This document shows positions 1 to 8,290 of a stretch of DNA of 24,258 nucleotides, in pieces. The notes beneath the pieces are model-generated. The model saw only the letters and a list, made by a program, of their open reading frames with translations. It had not been told where the DNA came from and did not search any database. This DNA comes from Pavlovales sp. CCMP2436. Taxonomy: Eukaryota > Haptophyta > Pavlovophyceae > Pavlovales. Numbering within the stretch: position 1 is the stretch's first letter; each line of letters begins with the position of its first letter. Location of the stretch: positions 30,614 to 54,871 of the forward strand of contig MU631338.1 of NCBI GenBank assembly GCA_026770615.1, read 5' to 3'. Made by a program: the position numbers and the translations under genes.

Positions 1-80
1 CAGCAGGCAATGGGCGACGCAGCGCTCAGACCAGCACAACATTCAGAACAGTCAGACGCCAGCTTGAATCCCTATCATAA

Positions 81-141
81 ATATATTAGCGGCTCAGTAT
101 GGTTCAACAGGTGTCGTTCAGTCACTGGCCTGGTCGACGTC
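81..141 (-). repeat. Dispersed ~61-bp repeat, copy 1 (RNase H-like peptide trace)
   Basis: This segment recurs in inverted orientation at 11485-11548, and part of it recurs at 2648-2675. Read on the minus strand it encodes ERHLLNHTEPL. The other two copies read QHLLNHAEPLYIY (plus strand) and LHLLNTAEPLYI (minus strand, inside the RNase H region of LINE copy A). It is probably a small remnant of a LINE ORF of the same clade. The flanks do not align, so only this island survives. Confidence 0.55.
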
Positions 142-227
142 AGGCTGAGGTCGAGCGATCAACCCAAACCCTCATGCACCAGCACTCACACCAAAGGGTG
201 TGAGTGTGTGCGCCCCGGCCCCCACGC

Positions 228-785
228 CCCGCCTCGGCCGCCACAGCCCTGCCGTGGCGGCCGCAGGGAGCAGCATCGTCTTTGTAACCTTGGTAGCCTT
301 GAGCGGCGTCTCCGTGTGCGGCCCGCCGCCGCGCGCAGCAGCGCCCTCCGCAAGCGCGCGACGCACATCCACTTGAGGACCCGAGCGAGACGGGTTGTTG
401 AGAGGTGCCAGCGAGTACCTCAAGTGAACAGCATCGCGACGCTGCGAGCGCGCACACTGCGGCGGCCGCAGGAAGCAGCATTGTCGTCGCCTTGGTATCC
501 TTGAGCGGCGTCTCCGCGTGCGGCTCGCCGCCGCGCGCAGCAGCGCCCTCCGCAGCGCGCGACGCACATCCACTTGAGGACACGAGCGAGACGGGTGGTC
601 GAGAGGTGCCAGCGAGTACCTCAAGTGAACAGCATCGCGACGCTACGAGCGCGCACACTGCGGCGGCCGCAGGAAGCAGCATCGCCGTCGCAGCCTTGGT
701 AGCCTTGAGCGGCGTCTCCGCGTGCGGCCCGCCGCCGCGCGCAGCAGCGCCCACCGCAGCGCTCGACGCAAATCCACTTGAGGAC
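228..785. repeat. Tandem ~203-bp repeat, about 2.7 copies
   Basis: Three copies of one unit start near 269, 474 and 675 (the AGCAGCAT box after GCGGCCGCAGG), giving periods of about 205 and 201 bp. Each unit carries a GAGCGGCGTCTCCG box, a GCCGCCGCGCGCAGCAGCGCCC box and a CACATCCACTTGAGGAC box. The last two copies lie in one open plus-strand frame from 405 to 836 with a 67-residue period (containing SGVSACG..PPRAAAP), because 201 is divisible by three. The first period is not, so the frame breaks there. It may be a satellite or a repeated coding segment. No known protein is recognised. Confidence 0.8.
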
Positions 786-924
786 CCGATATACTCTCAG
801 AAAATATTTTTCAATTTAATTAATTTTGGCATCTAATTAGTGCTATATAAGTAATTATTGAGGAAGTTCTGATCGGTCGAGGCATTTTATTTGCCCCTTG
901 GGACCCTACATTCCAAAGCCCAGC
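786..924. other. AT-rich spacer
   Basis: The GC-rich tandem repeat ends at about 785 and AT-rich sequence follows, with TTTAATTAATTTT near 813-829. No gene, clear terminator or target-site duplication is visible. The 3' boundary of LINE copy A, which is read leftward, should lie in or near this segment. Confidence 0.4.
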
Positions 925-999
925 TTAGGAGCACTGAATAGAGGCACACGGCGTCCATGCGGCCGCATACGTTGTGAAACTATTGAATATCCTTGAGCC

Positions 1000-1385
1000 T
1001 AGGGGTGGGACAGATTGGTATGGCAAGTGGTGCCTCGTTTTGAGCGATGATGTCTGTTGGAGTATGGGCTCATACTGTATAGATGGTATGGCCGATGGTG
1101 CATCATTTTGAGCGATGCTGTCTATTGGGGGTATGGGCTCATACTGCAGAGGTGGCATGGCCAATGGTGCATCATTTTGAGCGATGCTGTCTATTGGGGG
1201 TGTGGGCTCATACTGCATAGGTAATATGGCTGCTGGCAGCTTGTTTTGAGCGATGCTGTACGTTGGTGGTATAGGCCCATACTGAATAATTGGTATGGCC
1301 AGTGGTGCCTCGTTTTGAGTGTTGCTGTCTGTTGGGGGTATAGGCTCATAATGTATAGGTGGTATGGCCGCTGGTCCTTGGTTTG
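1000..1385 (-). repeat. C-terminal 23-residue tandem repeats of LINE copy A
   Basis: About five to six 69-bp units on the minus strand encode variants of AIPPIQYEPIPPTDSIAQNEAP. Conserved positions are QYEPIPP, then DS-AQN. Copy D has the same repeats at 16288-16640, so they are an inherited part of the protein's C-terminus. Units differ by point changes (QYGPIPPTYS, QYEPTPPIDS) but mostly stay in frame. After the last unit the frame runs on and stops near 925 with a tail unlike that of copy D. Confidence 0.8.
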
Positions 1386-2655
1386 ATTTAGTTTCTTTGC
1401 TGCCCGTTCGGCTGTCTGGGCGGCCCACATGGCTACCTTAAACTTACATGCGTTGCATATAGATATCATGTCCTTCGTTCACGACGCCGATGCTTCGATT
1501 GCCGCTTCGCGGGATTTGTGCATGTTGTTGAGGCTATGGTGTAGGAGAATGTAGTGTAAGTCTCCGGGCTTGGGTGGGTCACCTGTGTCGGCACCATTCT
1601 TACTGAGCTCTTGCTTGACACTCAGACCTAATCTTCCGGCGAAGTAGTCTGGTCGGAATATCATGTGTGTCTCCATTATTATTGATGTGGCGGGTCCCAG
1701 GCACGGGGCCAGTTTCTTGCAGAGAGAGCGATGGAGGTCGTGGCGGTGCTTTTCTGTTGACGAGCACTCGTGGTAAAGGTGGTGTTTTGTGTCTGATGAG
1801 TTGGGTGCCTCACATAGAGGGCAAATGAGACCCGGTGTTTCGGGTTTTCCGTCGATGGTAATTGTGGTGGTGGTCATCGCCGGGAATTCTGCTACCCACT
1901 CGGCATTGTGGCCATATGTTTGGTGTACTTTTCTGTTGGTCGCTGCTGGCCTCTACCTCGTGGGAGGCGCAGTGCCGTCGCGTGCTCTCTTTTGACCACA
2001 TGACTTCTACATTGGCCATTCTGCCTATGCCTTGGACATGTTTGACTAGGCCTCTCTCCTCTAGGCGTTCCCTCGCAACTCTATCTATTAGCGCGTAGCG
2101 GGCTGTCCGCTGGTCGGATGTGATGATGCCTCCTATCGCAGTGGCCGCTATTGCCCAGCACTGGGCTGTGAGAGTGTTTCTTGTAAGTTGTACTGTGGCG
2201 GCTTCTCTGTGTACTACTGCTACTGCCTTTGAACCCCAGTCGCTCAGTGCGTTCTGCACGAGCTTTATGATGGCCGGTGGTTGGAGGTGGGGAAGCAAAT
2301 TAGCTTGGCTGCGCCTGTTGTTGTCGCGGGAGGGGATGAAGAGCCGGGTCACTCTCTTTAGCGCCTCTGCTTTAACTATTCTGGTTTTTGAGGCGTCATC
2401 GTGGCGTATCGCTCCCGGGGTTAGGATTCTGGCTACTTCAGCATCCGATTCGGTATGAGCCTTGGTGTGAGTCGCTTTCCGGTGGCGGCCGTGCGCCTCT
2501 TCGTTTTGTATGAGGCTGAGTAGGCGTTCAAATTGAGGGTTTGCGTCGTAGCTCGTGGGGTCTTGTAGCCCGCGTGGTAGGGGGTTGCGGTCTAGGTGGC
2601 GTTTGTGCCAGTCGAGGCGTTTTACGCCTATGTCGTGGTCCCAACCTATATATAT
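1385..2655 (-). pseudogene. LINE copy A: RNase H tail, conserved downstream domain and CCHC knuckle
   Basis: One minus-strand frame runs from about 2655 to 1810. It starts with GWDHDIGVKRLDW and the RNase H-like THTKAHTESDAEVA box, then passes through a domain containing NALSDWGSKAVAV and LTRNTLTAQCWAIAA. A second frame (1877-1479) carries CPLC..DTKHHLYHEC, a CCHC knuckle, followed by FRPDYFAGRLGLSVKQEL and HKSREAAIEAS. Compared with copy D, the frame break results from a ~25-bp deletion near 1909-1912 flanked by GCC microhomology. CCHC knuckles near the C-terminus of LINE proteins are thought to bind nucleic acid. RPD next to CCHC also recalls restriction-like endonucleases, but copy D has WPD there and no full catalytic set is visible. 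Confidence 0.75.
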
Positions 2656-2853
2656 AGCGGCTCAGCAGTATTCAAGAGGTGCAGCACTTGTTTATGAGTA
2701 AGTGCCTGTAGGGCAAGTGTGACCGCATTGCATTCTGCATTGACAACCGTTTGGTCACCTGGAGAGGATATGTGCCTCGGGTTGTTAATGCAGAGTGTAG
2801 GATATGTGCCTCGGGGGCTTGTGCCGTGCCGCAACCGTGGTGTGATGGTAATA

Positions 2854-3019
2854 CAGGGGATTGCGGGCAATAAGAAACCGTCGTGTTAAGAAACTGAGCC
2901 TCTTTTTTTGCATTGTTTGTATGTAATTTAAGCAAATTTTAGCATTGTTTGTATGTAATCTGCTAAGAAACTCAGCCTCAGCCTCAAAAAGCGCCGTTCT
3001 TATTGCCCGCGATCCCCTG
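2854..3019 (+). mobile_element. MITE copy 1 (166 bp, TA target-site duplication)
   Basis: Terminal inverted repeats of about 23 bp start CAGGGGATTGCGGGC at the left and end GCCCGCGATCCCCTG at the right. TA flanks both sides (2852-2853, 3020-3021). The paralogous locus in copy D near 14812-14824 has a single TA and no insert, so this is a verified empty site. The element is non-coding, with internal TTTGTATGTAAT copies and a T-tract. A 2-bp TA duplication fits a Tc1/mariner-type non-autonomous element. The CAGGGG end recalls hAT elements, but no 8-bp duplication is present. Confidence 0.9.
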
Positions 3020-3112
3020 TACGTAAAACATGCCGCACCGGCTGCTCGAGCTGTGCCGTTTTCGTCTGGTTGGATAAACGAGTTGTCGACCCCGACATGG
3101 GGGGGGTGCATA

Positions 3113-3278
3113 CAGGGGAACGCGGGCAATAAGAAGCCGTACCGTTAAGAAGCCGAGCCTCGTTTTTTTGGACTGTTTGTATGTAATTTAAGCAAATTTA
3201 AGCATTTTTGTATGTAATTTGACAAGAAGTTCAGCCTCAAGCTCAAAATTCGCCCTTCTTATTGCGCGCGATCCCCAG
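3113..3278 (+). mobile_element. MITE copy 2 (166 bp, TA target-site duplication)
   Basis: This is the same family, length and orientation as copy 1. It begins CAGGGGAACGCGGGC and ends GCGCGCGATCCCCAG, so each terminus carries a few substitutions. TA lies on both sides (3111-3112, 3279-3280). In copy D the corresponding site (near 14727-14732, CAATTGTGCACC) is uninterrupted, with TG in place of TA on the coding strand. The insertion separates the pre-RNase H segment from the RNase H start in copy A. Confidence 0.9.
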
Positions 3279-3623
3279 TAATTGTGGCTTCTCCGCTTTC
3301 GAAGGGGTGGGTGGTGTCTAAGTGCATGTATGAGTGTCGTGTGGCGCGTAACAAACTGGAAGCACATAGGTCCGCCTAGTGCCAGTGTGAGTGCGGGCAA
3401 GATTCCCCGTAATATTTCCAGCTGCTCGAGGTGTTCTAGTTTCATAAACGTTGGCATATATTCCTGTGTGAACAGGGTCTTGGCTGCTGTCACTACTGCA
3501 GCCTTGTCCGCATGCGTCGGTAGGTCATTGTGCAGGACACTGAGCGTGTTTCGTATGGCGCTGCCGCCTGTCCGTAATATGTCTTCTTCGGCTGCACTTA
3601 TGGTTGCCATTTGCCCATCGGTG

Positions 3624-4270
3624 TCACTTGAAGTGGGGGTATGTATTGTTTGTGGTACGCATTTTTGCTAAGTTTAGTACACTACAGGCGCTCATTTCTG
3701 CTAGTGTGACCGAAGCCACTTTGGTTTTTTTCCGAAGGGTGGCACCTAGGGCTGGCCATAGTAGGACAGGGGTGAGCACGCCCATAGGTGTCGTCTGCAG
3801 GCATGCATAGTTTTCGAATATATCCCATTTTCTTCCCCCTGGGGTGCTCCGGATAGACTTTTGATCGCCACTCTTGCGGTGGGCATCGATTTTGACTCGG
3901 CTTGTCTCGCGGGTTCGTTTTGGGCGATACTCAATGCGTGTGTTACAAGTGCGTGCGTTGCGGATTCCGTGGGTGAGTTGAGTGGATATCGTTTCGCCCG
4001 CGTTTTGGGTGCGCGGGTCTACAAGACCTAGGCCATTGCGTTCAGGAGGGCCGCATAGGCATTCACTTGACTTGCTACTTGGGGCCCTAGTGTGCAGCGC
4101 AGGCGTGTGGCCTCTACTATTGCTGTAAGCATCGTGGACAGGAAATCCACCGATAAGTCCGATGCTCCCATGTAGTATGGTAGTATTGACGCAACGTCGT
4201 GGTGGGACAGCTTGGCTACCCAAAGGGTGTGGCATGACCCTTTGCTTGAGGCGAGGTGTACTTCTCCCAT
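3624..4270 (-). pseudogene. LINE copy A: RT thumb and connection segment
   Basis: Downstream of the RT palm, the frame at 4315-4028 reads KWQAQERKLRIKLAQAMGEV, then KGSCHTLWVAKLSHHDVASI and LPYYMGASDL, ending at TGA-type stops near 4028. This helical, basic character is typical of the LINE RT thumb. Two further overlapping frames carry the continuation (HALVTHALSIAQNEPA, then PTARVAIKSLSG, then LLWPALGATLRKKTKVASV and MSACSVLNLAKMRT), which joins the segment shared with copy D. At least two frameshifts lie between 4030 and 3740. The assignment rests on position and reading continuity, not on a recognised domain. Confidence 0.6.
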
Positions 4271-4278
4271 GGCCTGTG

Positions 4279-5526
4279 CTAGCTTAATCCGGAGCTTGCG
4301 TTCCTGGGCCTGCCATTTGCCGTTGATGGGAGGAGGTGTCCCAGGTACTCGAAAGTTTTGTCATGTGGCGCCTGGGGCACCTCTACGTGTGGGGCGTTTG
4401 TATCCCTTGATGGTAAGCAGATGCAGGCTTTCTGGATGGGGTTGCCTTGGTCATCGTTGACTGTCTGAACTGATGGTTGGGGCTCCAATGTTTTGACCGC
4501 TTGGGTAGTATTGAGGTGTGGTAGCATTTCTTGGCAATGAATTCCATGGTCTAGGCCGCGAGAAAACGGTCTACTATTCCTGTCATGGCCTGAGCACGCA
4601 TTTTCTGCAAAAAGGGCTAAATCGTTCATGTACTGTATGCCTGGTATTTAAGAGGGTTGCACGGCTTTCTGCGAGGGCCTGGCGGCGGAGTCGGTTGGTA
4701 ACCACCTGGCTACTTATCCAGCTGGCGATGAAGCATGTTCATGAATAAGCAATACGTGATCAGGCTAAGCGGGCAGCCTTGCTTGCACCCCATGGTAGTA
4801 AGAACAGGGTCCTTTGATCTGCCGTTGTCTGTTCGCACATAGGCCCCCGTGCATGTCTGGAGCATGCGAACACGATGCACCGTCTCGGGTGGGTAGCCAT
4901 GACGTTCCATTGCCTTCCACAGGGCATATCGTGGGACCGCATCGAGTGCCTTTTGGATGTCGCAAGTGATGATGTGTAATTCTCGCCCTGATGCCATTGC
5001 TTCAGCTATAGCTGTAGCCATCACTGCTACGTGGTCTGCTGCCCTAACATTTTTATCTAGCCGCGAGTTGTTGTTTGGATAGGAGCTGCATTCCTAATAG
5101 CTGTCCCGCCATGAAGGCTGCGGGTAATTCGTAGATGACGCTCTGGAGTGCGAGGCCTCTGTAGTTTGAAAGCTTTGTGGGGTCACCTTTTTTGTAGAAG
5201 TAGACGATTTCTGATGTGCCCAGTTGGGGCGGTAGAGTTGTTTCCTTAAGCGTGGTATTAAGGACGTTTGGAAGGAGGGTGTGTAAGTCACCACTGTGGT
5301 TTTGAATAGTATTTGCTTGTAGCAGCAATTTTAGGGCTAGGTATTGGACGCCATCTAGTCCCGAAGCTGTGTGCTTTGCTGGCGGCAATCAGGCGGACGA
5401 GATCGTTTGTTGCAGCCAGTGCTTGAGCATTTGTTGCCACTTCGTCCGTCCAGCGTTTCGTCAGGTCAGTCCATTCAATAGGATCTTGCCATGCCTCGCC
5501 TGTAGGAGGGAGGGGAGGGGTTTTGC
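4279..5526 (-). pseudogene. LINE copy A: reverse transcriptase domain (inactive)
   Basis: Reading leftward, GEAWQDPIEWTDLTKRWTDEV leads to the fingers: PAKHTASGLDGVQYL, TLPPQLGTSEIVYFYKKGD and NYRGLALQS. RLDKNVRAADHVAVM follows. Motif A is TCDIQKALDAVP (catalytic Asp codon 4959-4961), motif B is GCKQGCPLSL (near 4762-4791) and motif C is GIQYMNDLALFAEN (4621-4632 encode Y-M-N-D). The usual motif is YADD, so the first metal-binding Asp has become Asn. FEYLGHLLP marks the start of the thumb. The RT would make cDNA at a nicked target site. Frameshifts near 5380, 5065, 4710 and 4650 confirm it is a pseudogene. Coding sequence ends at about 5526, where unrelated sequence begins. Confidence 0.9.
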
Positions 5527-5921
5527 CTAATACAATATATAATTTATTCCGCTCGAGTCCTTTCGTCGTCGTCGGTTTATAACGACGTCACTTTCCCAAG
5601 TGAATCCGCTGTTCCGGCAGATCTTCAGCTGCGCATGAGCTTCGTGACAACCACTGAAAAAAATTACATCGTTGAGTTGCCGGACACGCCGATGTCCTTG
5701 CCACATTATCGCCGCCGCCGCCGCCTTCCATGTGCCGCTGTCGTCGTCGTCCCAGCCGCTCACGTTCGACTTTCTCCACAGCTTGCCGTCTCCTTCTCTC
5801 GAGCTGCTGCGGCTGCCGCTGCCACCGTTCCCATCTCCACCACGCCCACACCCTCGCTCTCACCTTCCCCCTCTTCTCTCCCCTCGATGTTTTGGTTTCG
5901 TCAGTCTTAATTTCCGGCTTC
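5527..5921 (-). pseudogene. Possible GRF-like zinc finger fragment in CCG-rich sequence
   Basis: A minus-strand frame (5863-5588) begins Arg/Gln-rich (RRRRQAVEKVERERLGRRRQ), has a GGGGG run encoded by a CCG repeat near 5709-5723, then reads NVARTSACPATQRCNFFQWL and SSCAAEDLPEQ. The ...CP....CNFFQW pattern resembles the C-terminal half of a GRF zinc finger (GRxFxxCP...CxFFxW), although the usual GR-F is weakened to AR-S. The frame lies between the 5' truncation of LINE copy A and the stop of the OTU frame of copy B, so it could be a 3' tail of copy B or a host fragment. The recognition is tentative. Confidence 0.4.
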
Positions 5922-6735
5922 TTATCCTTGGGTCAGACTGTCATCTGTTGCTTCAAAGTGTGTCTTGCCTTCATCGATGGAGATTACGCATATCATCCTT
6001 CCTCCGTTGCGCGACGCTGCGATAAGCTCAGTTAAGGAGTTTACGTTAGATCCAGGCCGGGCTGTCCACCCGTTTCCGTTTGCGCTGTATGGTAAGAGGC
6101 CGTTCAGAGGCTCGGCACGGTATATAGCGATGAATTTATGGACTTGCCCCTGCTCCAGTCTCTTGATCAGAACCACATCTTTGCCTACGCATGTGGCGAT
6201 GCTGTGGAGCATGTTATCGTTCATCCGTGCTGCCTGATTTGGTCCGAAGTGAGGCGGCCCGTACTTTGCTTGCGTCTCGATTGGCCAAACATTACGGATT
6301 AGCCGGTGGTCAAGGTTATTGCCCATAGGGTCACCTACGTTCTCCGGTCTGCGTAGATTCAACTGTTCCTGGATGTGTTGCGGGAGGCTGCGGGCATGTG
6401 TGATTGCCGCATTTCGTAGTGCTATGGCTGCCTCCCAGCTAACCGTCCTTCTTGCGCTTCTCAGCACAGCGTAGGGGAGGCAATCACCTTGTATGCTTGC
6501 GTGGGTTAGGTTTATCCTTGCTAGTAGCGCTCTTAGGTTGCCAGCCGGTTCGCTTGTCCGTAGATCTCCAGTGATTGTGACGGCTTCTTCCTCTGTAGGG
6601 GCTTTTTGTGCACTGTTAGCTTTTCTTCCTGCTGCCCGTGGGCCCGCTGGGTTGTGTAGTGAGGTGTTAGTTCTAGCGTTAGGTACCCCGATAGTAATAA
6701 CAACCCGGGCTGATCGGGCTTGCCTGGGTGACTAT
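5922..6735 (-). pseudogene. OTU-type cysteine protease domain of LINE copy B
   Basis: From about 6735 to 5922 one minus-strand frame is open. Near its middle is HASIQGDCLPYAVLRSA, matching the OTU nucleophile box (usually DGNCLFxAV); the Cys codon is 6480-6482. About 170 residues later comes ICVISIDEGKTHFEATDD, matching the OTU end (..HYxxL/V..), with the His codon at 5957-5959. Between them is NQAARMNDNMLHSIATCVGKDVVLI, the usual helix and strand before the C-terminal half. Both catalytic residues are present. OTU proteases cleave ubiquitin-type isopeptide bonds; in RandI/Dualen-type LINEs the role is unknown. The frame is joined to the preceding CCHC region only through a shift near 6710, so the whole ORF is broken although this domain is intact. 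Confidence 0.75.
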
Positions 6736-7910
6736 AAGCCCTTGCAGTAACACCTTTCTAACCTTGCTGTCTCTAATGGCAAGCATGTAAAAGTGTTGGC
6801 CGTGCGGTACGGTGGGTTTATCTCCAGCCTTCATCTGCATTCGCAGCAGGGCTGTCCTCCGTTTGCAGTGCATTCTGAGGCTGCTTGATACCACCTCCTT
6901 CTGCAGCAGCCCGCGCTTGATCACTATGGGTCGGCCTTAATCGTCTTTCCAGCTGCCTTGTGCAGAGCTCTCTCTATCCTGGTCTATAATATATTTAACC
7001 TTCTGGTCTATCTGTCCCGCATAGTAGTCCTCCCTCGCCATGACTGCTGATGCGGCAGAGCGGGCTCCGCCTTTAGAGATGTTGTCGTCTGTGGCCTCTT
7101 CCACTGCTGCAATCAGGGCCTGTTTGAGTGCTACACGAATAGCAGCTGTCTCAGGGCATCCCCGGTATAAATGGTTTATGGAGTCCTCCCCTGGCCATCG
7201 CTCTCCTGCTGCCACACACAGGGCATTTCATGCTCATCTTGGTGGACGTTCCTCCCATAATTGCCCTGTATTGGCAAATTTCTGGGAACTCAGCTGCAAT
7301 ATCAGCATTGTATCGTATCGATCCCGATATGCATTGTAGCTTGAAATTCGGTTGTTGTTCCGGCCACGTGGATCGGGCCAGCATATGCTCGGACTCATTC
7401 TCCCAGAGTGCGGCTGTGTTCCCTTTAATGGCATATTTACCTGGCCTTTTGGCCATGATCTCCTCGACCAACTGCCTCCTAATGCGCTGAGCAACACCTT
7501 TGCGGAGGTGCGACTCGTCGGTTCTTTGGATGTCCTCGGAGGGAGTCGTAACCATGTGCTTTCCTGGGGTGAGGGCTGGTTTTTGTAGATATTGGCCATC
7601 TGTTTTTCCGTGTATAGTGACTTGTTTGGCACCCCAGTTGGTCATGGCATTGAGCATCACAAGGTCATCCATATGATGGTCTACTCCTTCCATTAGGTTT
7701 CTGGTCTTGTTTATGGTCTGGGAGTCTAGAACATATGTTTTCGTGGTTTCGAGCCATGATGGGTTAATACGGACGTGTTGTTGCTCCATGTCCTTGTCTA
7801 GGTCGTGCGCCGACGTGTGATCGATTTTACGGGTAAGATTGTTGCCCAGGGCCTGCTCGATGAGTGCTAGTGCTGTTGTCATGTGGGGATTTTGGTGGTA
7901 GGCGTGAGAA
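6679..7910 (-). pseudogene. LINE copy B: RNase H tail, conserved domain and CCHC region
   Basis: A frame open from the MITE edge to 7151 encodes about 250 residues and includes NAMTNWGAKQVTIH, ISGSIRYNADIAAEFPE and MKCPVCGS. A one-base shift near 7200 moves to a second frame with GEDSINHLYRGCPE, completing a CX2C..HX4C knuckle, then AREDYYAGQIDQKVKYI. That frame meets a TAA (6937-6939, context KDD-stop-GRP) and then continues in the same phase through KRGLLQKEVVSSSLRMH to 6679, so the TAA is probably a point lesion, for example from CAA. ISGSIRYNADIAAEFPE corresponds to LGSYRHNAEWAADFPA of copy D, showing the domain is shared. Confidence 0.7.
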
Positions 7911-8068
7911 CAGGGGATCGCGGGCAATAAGAAGAGCGAATTTTGAGCTTGAGGCTGAGCTTCTTAGCAAATTACATACAAACACTGCTTAAATTTTCTT
8001 AAATTACATGCAAAAAAACGAGGCTCAATGTCTTAACGGTACGGCTTCTTATTGCCCACGAACCCCTG
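7911..8068 (-). mobile_element. MITE copy 3 (158 bp, inverted relative to copies 1 and 2)
   Basis: Terminal inverted repeats CAGGGGATCGCGGGC... and ...GCCCACGAACCCCTG bound a non-coding core that matches the reverse complement of copy 2, including the ATTACATACAAA and AACGAGGCTCA boxes. TA follows at the right (8069-8070), but AA precedes at the left (7909-7910), so the duplication has decayed by one base. It sits inside LINE copy B: frames on both sides (RSQQHSYRLHTNT upstream, SHAYHQNPHMTTALA downstream) could once have been joined. Confidence 0.85.
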
Positions 8069-8290
8069 TAGTGTTCGTGTGTAGCCTGTAGCTATGCTGC
8101 TGACTTCTTTTGGCTTTGTTGTGACTCTATTTGTTGTCGGACGTCTTAACATGTGCACTCATTGTTGTATGGTTCTTGGGTAGAGGAGCTTTCTTGCATT
8201 GTTGGTGGCGGCACGAAATTAACCTGCGTTGATTGCATCCTGAATTCGTTCATCCTCTGCTTTGTCAGCTTTTTTGAGCTGATTTGCATT

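Larger units (their letters stand above)
2646..3690 (-). pseudogene. LINE copy A: pre-RNase H segment and RNase H domain, split by two MITEs
   Basis: The frame at 3610-3283 (ISAAEEDILRTGGSAI, TLFTQEYMPTF, LEILRGILPAL, PMCFQFVTRHTT) aligns closely with copy D at 14410-14700. RNase H follows: PHVGVDNSFIQPDENG (D of DGS retained, G to N), then AAGAACFTY, then VNAECNAVTLALQAL with the expected Glu. MITEs at 3113-3278 and 2854-3019 interrupt it, the first just before the DNS box and the second just after CFTY. RNase H in such elements degrades RNA from RNA:DNA hybrids during target-primed reverse transcription. The region also holds LHLLNTAEPLYI, absent from copy D, before GWDHD. A stop (TAG at 2646-2648) closes the frame. 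Confidence 0.75.
925..5526 (-). mobile_element. LINE copy A: 5'-truncated non-LTR retrotransposon (RandI/Dualen-like)
   Basis: Read on the minus strand, this stretch carries in order: RT fingers and palm, RT motif C and thumb, a linker, RNase H, a downstream conserved domain with a CCHC knuckle, and Pro-rich 23-residue repeats. That order is typical of non-LTR retrotransposons with RNase H. There is no EEP domain; coding similarity stops at about 5526, so the copy is 5'-truncated. The frame changes many times, the RT active site is mutated and two MITEs interrupt RNase H, so the copy is dead. From about 3720 down to 1000 it is paralogous to plus-strand copy D at 14.3-16.7 kb. Family placement is inferred from domain order and from the OTU and EEP pieces in the neighbouring copies. 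Confidence 0.85.
5922..7927 (-). mobile_element. LINE copy B: 3' half with CCHC domain and OTU protease
   Basis: Minus-strand coding pieces follow one another: the RNase H tail (HTSAHDLDKDMEQQ), a domain homologous to the post-RNase H domain of copies A and D (LNAMTNWGAKQVTIH..LQKPALTPGK versus QNALSDWGSKAVAVH..LTKNTLTAQC), a CCHC knuckle, DYYAGQIDQKVKYI (versus DYFAGRLGLSVKQE in A), then an OTU domain ending at 5922. It is the same clade as A and D but a different family, because A and D end in Pro-rich repeats and show no OTU. Upstream it is interrupted by the MITE at 7911-8068. RT and EEP are not seen next to it. Confidence 0.8.

Noticed and set aside
140..754. 204-residue minus-strand frame over the tandem repeat
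   Set aside because: It is a GC-rich repeat shadow with Arg/Ala/Cys composition and no domain; neither strand is clearly coding.
1479..1877. Restriction-like endonuclease call for the CCHC-RPD region
   Set aside because: RPD becomes WPD in copy D and is absent in copy B, and downstream catalytic residues cannot be identified.
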